Of a stretch of DNA of 64,000 nt, positions 16,278-24,167 are shown piece after piece. Under the pieces are notes generated by a model. It made no database searches and was not told the DNA's origin. It saw nothing but the letters and a program-made list of their open reading frames with translations. A program made the position numbers and the translations under genes. The stretch lies in contig NZ_FNPV01000003.1 of the NCBI RefSeq assembly GCF_900107405.1, positions 103,580-167,579 on the forward strand, given 5' to 3'. The stretch comes from Tindallia californiensis (lineage in GTDB: Bacteria; Bacillota; Clostridia; Peptostreptococcales; Tindalliaceae). Within the stretch, counting starts at the first letter, position 1. Every line of letters begins with the position of its first letter.

Positions 16278-18464
16278 TTATTCCTGAGGAACTCCCTTCA
16301 TCGTTAAACCGATGCGTTGTTTTTTTACGTCTACCTCCAATACTTTCACCCGTACTACATCACCGACAGCCACCACATCCAGCGGATGCTTTACAAATCC
16401 ATTGCGAAGCTGAGAAATATGAACCAGCCCATCTTGCTTTACTCCTATATCCACAAAGGCACCAAAGTCGATAACGTTGCGAACCGTTCCCGTCAGCTCC
16501 ATTTCAGGCTCTAAATCTTCCATCTTCATCACATCAGTTCTGAAAACTGGTTTAGGTAATTCTTCCCTAGGATCTCGTCCTGGCTTTTTTAGTTCCTTTA
16601 CCATATCTTCCAATGTCGGAATGCCAATTTCCAATTCTTCCGCCAGTCTTTCCAAGTGAAGCCCCGACAGTTTTTCTTCCAAAACCCGTTGCCCCTCCGC
16701 TGTAAGATCCTGTACCGATAGTCCGGTTTTTTCCAACAGTTTTTTTGCCGCTTCATAGGATTCCGGATGCACGCCTGTTTTTTCAAGAGGGTTTTTCCCT
16801 CCTCTTATTCTCATAAAACCAGCACATTGCTGATAAGCAGCGGGTCCCAACCGAGAAACCTTTAAGAGCTGCTTTCGTTCTTGAAAAGAACCAATTTCAT
16901 TTCGATAGATGACCATATTTTCCGCCACCGCTTTACTGATCCCTGCTACATATTGCAACAAGGAAGGTGATGCTGTATTAACATCTACGCCTACCCGGTT
17001 TACGCAGTCTTCCACCACTCCGGATAATCTTTCACCAAGTTGTTTTTGATTGACATCATGCTGATACTGGCCGACGCCTATGGCCTTCGGTTCTATTTTT
17101 ACCAGCTCTGCCAGAGGATCCTGAAGCCTCCGGGCAATAGAAACCGCTCCACGTAATGAAACGTCCAGTTCCGGAAACTCTTTGGTTGCCAGTTTAGAGG
17201 CCGAATATACAGAAGCGCCTGCTTCACTGACGATAACATAGGCTACTTCATGAGAAAAATCCGGTATAAGAGAAGCAACAAACTGCTCTGTTTCCCGGGA
17301 TCCGGTACCGTTTCCTATCGCTATCACGCTTACATCATGTTTTTTCACAAATTCTTTGATGACCTCGGCTGATTTAACAAATTCATTTTGTGGCGGTACC
17401 GGAAAAATAGTGGCTGTATCCAGTAATTTTCCAGTCTCATCTACTACCGCCAGTTTGCAGCCAGTCCGATAGGCCGGATCAATACCTAGTACCCGTTGTC
17501 CAGCTACAGGCGGCTGCATTAAAAGGCCGCTCATATTTTTTCCAAACAACTGAATTGCCGCCGCTTCTGCCCGTTCCGTCAGTTCAGCTCGTAATTCTCG
17601 CTCCAGCGATGGTTGTAACAACCTTTTCCAGGTATCTGCTGCAATTTCTTGATAGGTTTCATTTCGAGGGTCTTTTTCAGAGCAGCATAAGGTTTTTTCC
17701 AACTGAGCCACCATTTCTAGCTCTGGTGCGGCCAGTTGGATTTTAAGTGCCTCTTCTTTTTCTCCCCGATTAGCCGCCAAAATCCGATGATCCGGAATTT
17801 TTTTAACCGGCTCTGTATAATCATAATACATTTCATAAACAGTTTCCGCCTCTGGATCTTTAGCTTTTGTAATAAAATCCGCCTTCTCCCATAACAATCG
17901 CCTTAACTTTTTCCGAAGATCCCCATCGTCCGATAACTCTTCCGCTACAATATCCATAGCACCCCGAAGCGCTTCTTCTGCTGTGTTGATTTCCTTTTCC
18001 GGATTCAGATGATTCTCCGCTTCCCTCAATGGAGGAGTAGTAGGGATTCTTTCTGAAACCAGCCACTCAGCTAAAGGCTCCAGACCTTTTTCTCGGGCAA
18101 CAGTAGCTCTGGTTCTCCTTTTAGGTCGATAAGGTCTGTAGATATCTTCAATATCCTGTAAAGACTTTGCCTTTGCCAGTTTTTCTTCTAGCGCTGGTGT
18201 CATTTCTTCCAAACCGGTAATCAACCGATGTACCTCTTCCCGTCGTTGTTCTAAGTTCTGAAGATAAGTAAGCCTCTCATGGAAATCCCGCAAGATTTCA
18301 TCACTAAGTCCACCAGTCATTTCTTTTCGATATCTGGCAATAAAAGGAATCGTGTTGCCTTCCTCCAATAATGCCAAAATTTGAGAAACCTGAGTACTTT
18401 TAAGATTAAATTCACCAGAAAGTTGTTTGATTAAATCCATCGAAAAACTCCTTTGTTTCGCCAT
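16278..18464 (-). CDS. tex: RNA-binding protein Tex (S1 domain)
   Basis: This 728-aa protein has the Tex/YqgF/HhH/S1 architecture. An N-terminal helical domain contains GNTIPFIARYRKEMTGGL. A YqgF-like nuclease-fold domain starts at VLGIDPAYRTGCKLAVVD (about residue 325). Helix-hairpin-helix repeats carry VNTASPSLLQYVAGI, and a C-terminal S1 domain (about 645-720) reads LTGTVRNVIDFGAFVDIGVKQDGL. Tex is a conserved factor linked to transcription and RNA metabolism. It is a single gene with ribU downstream under its own promoter. Confidence 0.97.
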   Translation of the reverse strand: MAKQRSFSMDLIKQLSGEFNLKSTQVSQILALLEEGNTIPFIARYRKEMTGGLSDEILRDFHERLTYLQNLEQRREEVHRLITGLEEMTPALEEKLAKAKSLQDIEDIYRPYRPKRRTRATVAREKGLEPLAEWLVSERIPTTPPLREAENHLNPEKEINTAEEALRGAMDIVAEELSDDGDLRKKLRRLLWEKADFITKAKDPEAETVYEMYYDYTEPVKKIPDHRILAANRGEKEEALKIQLAAPELEMVAQLEKTLCCSEKDPRNETYQEIAADTWKRLLQPSLERELRAELTERAEAAAIQLFGKNMSGLLMQPPVAGQRVLGIDPAYRTGCKLAVVDETGKLLDTATIFPVPPQNEFVKSAEVIKEFVKKHDVSVIAIGNGTGSRETEQFVASLIPDFSHEVAYVIVSEAGASVYSASKLATKEFPELDVSLRGAVSIARRLQDPLAELVKIEPKAIGVGQYQHDVNQKQLGERLSGVVEDCVNRVGVDVNTASPSLLQYVAGISKAVAENMVIYRNEIGSFQERKQLLKVSRLGPAAYQQCAGFMRIRGGKNPLEKTGVHPESYEAAKKLLEKTGLSVQDLTAEGQRVLEEKLSGLHLERLAEELEIGIPTLEDMVKELKKPGRDPREELPKPVFRTDVMKMEDLEPEMELTGTVRNVIDFGAFVDIGVKQDGLVHISQLRNGFVKHPLDVVAVGDVVRVKVLEVDVKKQRIGLTMKGVPQE

Positions 18465-18578
18465 CTAGAGGGATGTTCTATTCCTTTCTTTGGCAAGTAT
18501 TTTTACTTATTAGTATATCATAAGTAGCTATTAAGCTACATATCAAGTCTGAATCTAAGCTTAGTCCTATGATCCCTT

Positions 18579-18606
18579 TTGACATTTCAAACAAGTAAGA
18601 TATAAT
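18579..18606 (+). promoter_or_regulatory. Strong SigA promoter of the first yfcC gene
   Basis: TTGACA (18579-18584), a 16-bp spacer and TATAAT (18601-18606) are both consensus hexamers. The start of transcription should be near 18613, about 110 bp upstream of the yfcC start codon. The leader contains no clear riboswitch. A 6-bp-arm inverted repeat (GTAGCT/AGCTAC, 18524-18539) lies upstream of the -35 box. Confidence 0.85.
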
Positions 18607-18723
18607 TATATGTACCATTCAAAATTCAACGTATCCCTTACGAAAGCGCTTCAACAAAAACATTGACAAAATCTTTTATTCTTTGATCTTCACCACTGTT
18701 TAATGTTGCAGGGAGGTTCTCCA

Positions 18724-20112
18724 ATGAAAAGAATCAAGTTTCCTCATTCTTACGTGCTTTTCTTTTATATCATTATTTTCGTCACCATACTAACCTATTT
18801 TGTACCTGCTGGTAGCTTTGAGCGTAGTACCGATGAAAACACAGGAATCACCTATGTTCTTGAACATTCATATAAAGTAACTGAACAGAAACCCGTATCA
18901 CCTTTCGGCATGTTTGAAGGTATTCTTGAAGGCATGCTAGATGCTGCTGATATTATTTTCTTTGTTTTTATTGTTGGTGGTGCCTATAGCATTATTAATA
19001 AAACTGGTACTCTCACCGTATTTATTGCTCACGTAGCTAATCTAAATCAAAAAAAAGGAAAGCGTTTAATTGTTTTTATCATGATTATTTTTTCTCTCTG
19101 TGGCACTTTTTTAGGAACGGCAGAAGAAGCTTTGCCATTTTATCCTTTATTTATTACTATTGCTCTAACGCTAGGATATGATTCTTTCACAGGTGTGGCT
19201 ATGGTACTTTTAGGAACAGGTGCAGGTTTTGCTGCAGGCATCTTGAATCCATTCACTACTGGAGTTGCCCAAATACTTGCTGATTTACCTCTGTTTTCTG
19301 GGTATCACTTTCGTTTTTTAACGTATCTTCTACTTTTGATACCCTCTATATGCTACGTCCTCAGGTACGTTAAGAAAATAGAAACGAATCCTACTGCCAG
19401 CATAACTTATGCAGAAGATCAGTTAAGAAATCAGAAGCTTGATTTTAATAGGATTCCTTCCTTAGAAAATACGCATAAGAGAGTACTTACTATTATTTTC
19501 CTTTCGGTACTTTTTTTAATCTATATTGTTACTTTTGGCGAGTTTAATACCACAAAAATGGCTGCACTTTTTATTGTTATGGGAATTTTGTCAGGAATTG
19601 TTGCCAAACTAGATTCGTCAGTAATAGCTACTGAATTTATAAAAGGATCTTCAAATATCATGTATGGCGCTCTCATTATCGGTCTTGCAAGAAGCATTAC
19701 AGTGATTATGAAAAACGGCTATATTTTAGACTCTTTAATTTTTCATCTCGCTTCTAGCATTGAAGGCTTTGGAAAGATTGGAGTAGGCATAGGAATGTTT
19801 GTTGTTCAAAGCTTTATCAACCTTTTTATTCCATCAGGAAGCGGGCAAGCTGCAGCCGTTATTCCGATCATGAAACCTATAGGGGATTTAACCTCACTCT
19901 CACGTCAAACAGTGGTGCTTGCATATCAGTTCGGAGATGGATTTTCTAACATTATAAGCCCTACTTCCGGCTATTTCATGGCAGCCCTTGCTATCGGAAG
20001 AATCAGTTGGAAAAAATGGGCAAAATGGGTTCTGCCTTTATTTTTATATTGGACAATCATCGGTGTTTTACTAATTATATTGTCTATTACGGTTCAACTT
20101 GGACCTTACTAG
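18724..20112 (+). CDS. yfcC: YfcC family transporter, copy 1
   Basis: This 462-aa, very hydrophobic protein (roughly 11-12 membrane segments) belongs to the YfcC branch of the DcuC/ArsB-like transporters, often annotated as basic amino acid or C4-dicarboxylate carriers. Shared motifs include IPSGSGQAAAVIPIMKP and FGDGFSNIISPTSGYFMAALA, the paired loops of this fold. The frame begins seven codons earlier, but GGGAGG lies 8 bp before this ATG. It is followed by arsR, an M20 peptidase and a second yfcC. Substrates are unknown; the peptidase suggests acylated amino acids or small peptides. Confidence 0.88.
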   Translation: MKRIKFPHSYVLFFYIIIFVTILTYFVPAGSFERSTDENTGITYVLEHSYKVTEQKPVSPFGMFEGILEGMLDAADIIFFVFIVGGAYSIINKTGTLTVFIAHVANLNQKKGKRLIVFIMIIFSLCGTFLGTAEEALPFYPLFITIALTLGYDSFTGVAMVLLGTGAGFAAGILNPFTTGVAQILADLPLFSGYHFRFLTYLLLLIPSICYVLRYVKKIETNPTASITYAEDQLRNQKLDFNRIPSLENTHKRVLTIIFLSVLFLIYIVTFGEFNTTKMAALFIVMGILSGIVAKLDSSVIATEFIKGSSNIMYGALIIGLARSITVIMKNGYILDSLIFHLASSIEGFGKIGVGIGMFVVQSFINLFIPSGSGQAAAVIPIMKPIGDLTSLSRQTVVLAYQFGDGFSNIISPTSGYFMAALAIGRISWKKWAKWVLPLFLYWTIIGVLLIILSITVQLGPY

Positions 20113-20137
20113 AATATACATATACTGGAGTGTTTAT

Positions 20138-20422
20138 ATGTCAGGAATTAACGAAAATACAATCGACACTGAGGTTATGAAAGCCTTATCCGATGAAACA
20201 AGAGTAGAAATTTTATTCCTTTTGGGAAATAAGGAGTTAAATGTCAATGAAATCTCTAGTAACTGTAAAATTTCTAGACCTACTATCTCGCATCATTTAC
20301 AAATCATGAAACGAGCGGGTGTTTTGGTATCTAGAAAAAGCGGGAAAGAAATTTACTATTCTGTGAACAAATACAAACTAACTTCTCTCGCCGAAAGCAT
20401 TCTTGCTTTTATCTATTGGTAA
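20138..20422 (+). CDS. ArsR family transcriptional regulator
   Basis: This 94-aa winged-helix protein has the ArsR pattern MKALSDETRVEILFLLGNKELNVNEI, recognition helix SRPTISHHLQIMKRAGVL and wing SRKSGKEIYYSVN. Its only Cys is in NCKISRP; it lacks the ELCVC-type metal site, so it probably senses something other than a metal. The start ATG has GGAG at 8 bp; the open frame begins 13 codons earlier inside the yfcC end. A 24-bp palindrome about 60 bp downstream, over the next promoter, is its likely operator. Confidence 0.88.
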   Translation: MSGINENTIDTEVMKALSDETRVEILFLLGNKELNVNEISSNCKISRPTISHHLQIMKRAGVLVSRKSGKEIYYSVNKYKLTSLAESILAFIYW

Positions 20423-20480
20423 AAACCTATGTTTGTAGTTCAATTGAATTATTTAGAATAAATCATCAATTCCGCAAATA

Positions 20481-20504
20481 ATAGGTTGATATTTATCAAC
20501 CTAT
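20481..20504. promoter_or_regulatory. 24-bp perfect palindrome, candidate ArsR operator
   Basis: ATAGGTTGATA, TT, TATCAACCTAT is a perfect inverted repeat with 11-bp arms. It covers the -35 box (TTGATA, 20486-20491) of the promoter for the M20 peptidase and second yfcC. A dimeric repressor bound here would block RNA polymerase. The ArsR regulator encoded just upstream is the obvious candidate. Confidence 0.75.
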
Positions 20505-20514
20505 AGTATATAAT
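20486..20514 (+). promoter_or_regulatory. SigA promoter of the M20 peptidase-yfcC pair
   Basis: TTGATA (20486-20491), a 17-bp spacer and TATAAT (20509-20514) form a strong promoter about 100 bp upstream of the peptidase start. Its -35 box lies inside the 24-bp palindrome. Confidence 0.85.
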
Positions 20515-20612
20515 GCTGATTAAGGTCACAATGATATTACATTGTGATATTTTAATGTCTAACGCGTTGACATTCTTAAACCTATCGAAACGTTATTAGG
20601 AGGTGCATAGTG

Positions 20613-21791
20613 ATGGATCAATGGATTAACAAAAGCGAGGTCATTTCCTTAGCAGAAAAACTAATTAGTATCCAAAGTCATAAAGAAAATCAAGGACAGG
20701 AGTTTAACATCGCTCACTTTATCAAAGATGTATTTCAAGCTGAAAAAATCATGACAGAGTTAGAAGAAATAGAGCCCCACAGACCAAACATTTACGGGTT
20801 TCTTCCAGGTAGTAATAGTGATCATTATTTCATGTTTAATGGACATATCGATACCGTACCAGGCTTTAATATGGAGTATGACCCTTTCAAACCATTTATA
20901 AAAAACGGAAGACTTTACGGGCGTGGTTCAGTAGATATGAAAGGTGCTCTCGCTGCAATGATTAGCGCCATCATTGCCATAAAAAGAAAGGGAATACCCT
21001 TAAAAGAAGGAGTCGTTTTTGCTGGAGTTATTGATGAGGAGCAATGCTGTAAAGGAACAGAAAGAATTGTTCGAACTAAAGCTATAACACCTACACTTGC
21101 TGTTATTGGAGAACCCACTAATCTTAAAACTGCAATTGCTCATAAAGGAATGGAATGGATTGAAATTGCTTTCCAGGGTCTCGCTACACACGGAAGTACA
21201 CCACATAATGGAGTTAATGCTATTTATCTCGCTAATGAATTTCTTACCTTACTTCGAAATGAACTAGAACCAAAGCTAAAAAATAAAACCTATCCATTGC
21301 TGGGCTCCGCCACTATAAATCCAGGAGTCTTAAAAGGAGGAAATGATCCGAATATCGTTCCAGATCATTGTGTCCTTCAAATTGATAGAAGATGGCTCCC
21401 TAGTGAAAGTATTTTAGAGCTTTACGAAGAAATCGAACAAATCGCCACTAAGGCGATCTCTAAAATTAGTGGCGGAAGTTTTTTAATCAAAAGAATGGAT
21501 GAAGCAACAGCCGCCCTTTACAATATGCCCCATAGCATATCACCAGACGATCCTTTTGTTATAGAAACTCTTCGCATTGCTGAAAACATCACCAAAGTTG
21601 AATCTGAACCTGTAGCTTTCCCCGGCTGGAGCGATGGAGCTCAGCTAAGTAACAATCTCGATACTTCTGTTATCGTTTTAGGACCAGGGGATATTACTCA
21701 AGCTCACTCTAATAATGAGTTTTGTTCCATCGATCAAATTTGGCAGGCTACCCAAATATATTATAGTCTCATAGAAAAATTTTGTCTGTAA
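20613..21791 (+). CDS. M20 family metallopeptidase/deacylase (ArgE/DapE-like)
   Basis: This 392-aa protein is a two-zinc amidohydrolase of the M20 family, which includes acetylornithine deacetylase, succinyl-diaminopimelate desuccinylase and peptidases. Metal and catalytic motifs are FNGHIDTVPG (about residue 77), GRGSVDMKGALAAM and VIDEEQCCKGTE (the EE pair). IGEPTNLK and the dimerisation-domain motif HKGMEWIEI..ATHGSTP follow. The start ATG follows AGGAGG by 9 bp; a GTG three bases earlier is an alternative. Flanking yfcC genes suggest it cleaves an imported N-acylated amino acid or dipeptide. The exact substrate cannot be told. Confidence 0.9.
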   Translation: MDQWINKSEVISLAEKLISIQSHKENQGQEFNIAHFIKDVFQAEKIMTELEEIEPHRPNIYGFLPGSNSDHYFMFNGHIDTVPGFNMEYDPFKPFIKNGRLYGRGSVDMKGALAAMISAIIAIKRKGIPLKEGVVFAGVIDEEQCCKGTERIVRTKAITPTLAVIGEPTNLKTAIAHKGMEWIEIAFQGLATHGSTPHNGVNAIYLANEFLTLLRNELEPKLKNKTYPLLGSATINPGVLKGGNDPNIVPDHCVLQIDRRWLPSESILELYEEIEQIATKAISKISGGSFLIKRMDEATAALYNMPHSISPDDPFVIETLRIAENITKVESEPVAFPGWSDGAQLSNNLDTSVIVLGPGDITQAHSNNEFCSIDQIWQATQIYYSLIEKFCL

Positions 21792-21839
21792 GCTTTTTTC
21801 ATCATCTTATACCATCAACGATCGAATAGGAGGGTTTTT

Positions 21840-23228
21840 ATGAATAAAATCAAGATACCTCACACATATGTACTGTTGTTTATGGTTATTGTCATTGCTG
21901 TTATTATGACCTATATTGTTCCTGCTGGAGAGTTCCAACGCGTAGAAGACCCCGAAACAGGCAGAATAGTGGTTGTCGTTGATAGCTTTGAATATGTAGA
22001 ACAAACACCTGTTACACCCTTTGGATTATTTGAATCAATTCCCCAGGGTATGGTTCAAGCTGGTCTTATTATTTTCTTTGTATTAATGATCGGTGGGTCT
22101 TTTGGAATTATCCAATCCACCGGAACCATTGATGCAGGAATCGGAACAGTAGTTAAATCTATGGCAGGAAAAGAAAAATTAATCATACCCATTATCATGT
22201 TTGTATTTTCTTTAGCAGGTTCTATGTTAGGAGTTGCCGAAGAAGTACTTCCTTTTTATCCTATTGTCATAGCTCTGGCTTTAGCACTTGGTTTTGATTC
22301 AATCACTGGAACAGCAATGATTCTACTTGGAGCCGGAGCAGGTTTCGCCGGAGCCTTCGCTAATCCTTTTACGATAGGCATTGCTCAGGGTATCTCAGGA
22401 CTTCCCTTGTTTTCAGGATTTACATTTCGCTTAATTGCCTATGTTTTAATTCTCGGAGTCTCTATAATCTATGTTTATCGTCACGCTTCCAAAGTACAAA
22501 AAGATCCCACCAGTAGTCCCACTTATGAAGAAGACTTAAAGCGACAACATAAGTTAGACCTTAATGATTTGAAGGAAATGACAGCACGTCATAAAGCTGT
22601 TTTCACAGTACTGATTATTGGCATTGCTTTTCTTGCACTCGGAGTAGGCTTATGGGGTTTTTACATCAATGAGTTAACAGCTCTATTTCTCATCATTGGT
22701 ATTACAGCAGGTCTTGTCGGTGGACATAAACCTAATCAAATTGCTGAAGAGTTCATTAAGGGTGCCCAAAGCTTAGTGTATGGAGCACTCATCATTGGTC
22801 TTGCTACAACAATAATGGTTGTCATGGAAAATGGTAATATTCTAGATACTACTATATATACTTTAGCTAACTTAGTAGAAGGCTTGCCTACCGTCCTTAG
22901 CGGAGTTGGTATGTTTTTCGTCCAAACGCTGATAAATATTTTTGTCCCATCAGGTAGTGGACAAGCAGCAGTATCTATGCCTATCATGGCTCCTATGGCT
23001 GATGTTGTAGGAATAACTCGACAGACAGCCGTACTTGCTTTTCAGTTTGGAGATGGTTTTACAAATGTAATTTCGCCTACCTCTGGATATTTTATGGCAG
23101 CACTGGCTATTGCTGGAATCAGTTGGGAAAAGTGGGCTAAATGGATGCTTCCTCTTTTTCTTATTTGGACAGTTATAGGCATCTTCCTAGTTTCAATAGC
23201 TGTTCTTATTGACTACGGGCCTTTTTAA
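21840..23228 (+). CDS. yfcC: YfcC family transporter, copy 2
   Basis: This 462-aa protein has the same length as copy 1 and is clearly homologous throughout, for example VPSGSGQAAVSMPIMAP and FGDGFTNVISPTSGYFMAALA. It lies 48 bp after the peptidase gene and starts at ATG after AGGAGGG, so the two are probably one operon under the ArsR-like operator. The pair of transporters around one hydrolase may serve as importer and exporter or handle different substrates; the sequence does not say which. Confidence 0.88.
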   Translation: MNKIKIPHTYVLLFMVIVIAVIMTYIVPAGEFQRVEDPETGRIVVVVDSFEYVEQTPVTPFGLFESIPQGMVQAGLIIFFVLMIGGSFGIIQSTGTIDAGIGTVVKSMAGKEKLIIPIIMFVFSLAGSMLGVAEEVLPFYPIVIALALALGFDSITGTAMILLGAGAGFAGAFANPFTIGIAQGISGLPLFSGFTFRLIAYVLILGVSIIYVYRHASKVQKDPTSSPTYEEDLKRQHKLDLNDLKEMTARHKAVFTVLIIGIAFLALGVGLWGFYINELTALFLIIGITAGLVGGHKPNQIAEEFIKGAQSLVYGALIIGLATTIMVVMENGNILDTTIYTLANLVEGLPTVLSGVGMFFVQTLINIFVPSGSGQAAVSMPIMAPMADVVGITRQTAVLAFQFGDGFTNVISPTSGYFMAALAIAGISWEKWAKWMLPLFLIWTVIGIFLVSIAVLIDYGPF

Positions 23229-23355
23229 TTAATCCTTATGACAGCATAAGTAACTTCTCCAAAAAAAGTAAAGGATGTTACCATTCCACCACTCATCTAC
23301 TCTATCATCAGATGCTACATCCTTCAGTAAAAACCTATCTATGATTTGTAACTAT

Positions 23356-23383
23356 AAAAGGAGTAGCCGCGGCCACTCCTTTT
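23356..23383. terminator. Bidirectional terminator after yfcC copy 2
   Basis: AAAAGGAGT (23356-23364) and ACTCCTTTT (23375-23383) form the base of a hairpin whose upper stem is GCC/GGC. T-runs follow on both strands, so it can end the yfcC operon and the convergent fliS-like gene. A longer imperfect pair (AAGGATGT/ACATCCTT, about 23271-23328) lies upstream. Confidence 0.75.
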
Positions 23384-23435
23384 AACTCTTATCTATTAAC
23401 TATCCACTTTACCCTGTAACCTATACCCTGCTTTT

Positions 23436-23909
23436 CTAGCCTTTCCCTAATCGATCATCGCCATCCATAAGACTTTCATTAAGGGTTCCTTTTCCATAAG
23501 TCATTCCAGCAACAATAGATGGTCCTTTTTGACTGAAAGTTTCTTCGGTAAGTGATGGGTTTTTCTCTAAATGCTGCCATCCTTCTAATATAGGCTCTAA
23601 GACTTTTTTTGCTTCTTCTAATGGTTCTTTGATGCTCCGGTTTCCAGCATCGGTTACCAATTTATTGAGGTAAATATATACTTGCCGAGAAGAAATAGCC
23701 ACTTCCGAATCTCCCCATAAAGTTGCTAGCAATTCGGTTAAAATAGCTCTGGCTTTATCAACCGCTCTTTCAAGCGCTTCTTCTTCTTTCGTTTCTATCG
23801 CATTGATGCCTCGATCAAAGGCTCCATCCAATCCTTCCAACATCATTACTACTAACTGAACCGGACTTGCATTTTCAACCTTTTCCGCTAATACTTCTTG
23901 CTCTGTCAT
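23436..23909 (-). CDS. FliS-like flagellar export chaperone paralogue
   Basis: This 157-aa helical protein shares the FliS signature near its start (ENASPVQLVVMMLEGLDGAFDRGINAI). A typical FliS is encoded at 44741-45238. The family binds the flagellin C-terminus before secretion. This copy has an extended C-terminus (about residues 110-157) rich in Gly and Ser and is more diverged. It lies just downstream of the large flagellin gene, which suggests it serves that flagellin. The spacer between them (258 bp) is filled with low-complexity repeats. Confidence 0.7.
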   Translation of the reverse strand: MTEQEVLAEKVENASPVQLVVMMLEGLDGAFDRGINAIETKEEEALERAVDKARAILTELLATLWGDSEVAISSRQVYIYLNKLVTDAGNRSIKEPLEEAKKVLEPILEGWQHLEKNPSLTEETFSQKGPSIVAGMTYGKGTLNESLMDGDDRLGKG

Positions 23910-23932
23910 AGCCTACCCCCTAACATCTGGCT

Positions 23933-24165
23933 CAGTGGAGACGGAGCCCCCATGCGCCTTTCCCTTATCTTTTACCTCTAACCTGTTCCCTTTTAACTTA
24001 TACCCTGCTTTTCCGTTACCTGATCTTTTCCTTATCTTTTACCTCTAACCTGTTCCCTTATCTCCTATAACCTGCTTTTCTATAACCTGCTTTTTAACTC
24101 TAATCTCTTAACTTTTAACTTTTAACACCCTATAGGGTGCAGGCTGCTTTTCCAACTGCTTCTAT
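23933..24165. repeat. Low-complexity intergenic repeat tract
   Basis: The flagellin-fliS spacer is built of short degenerate repeats. An exact 30-bp direct repeat occurs at 23963-23992 and 24030-24059. Around it are variants of TAACCTGCTTTT and TTAACTTTTAAC. The tract begins with CAGTGGAGACGGAGCCC (23933-23949), which recurs with changes at 34390. It ends with the palindrome-like ACCCTATAGGGT followed by GCAGG, which recurs near 34584. No gene is visible. Function is unknown. Confidence 0.85.
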
Positions 24166-24167
24166 CC

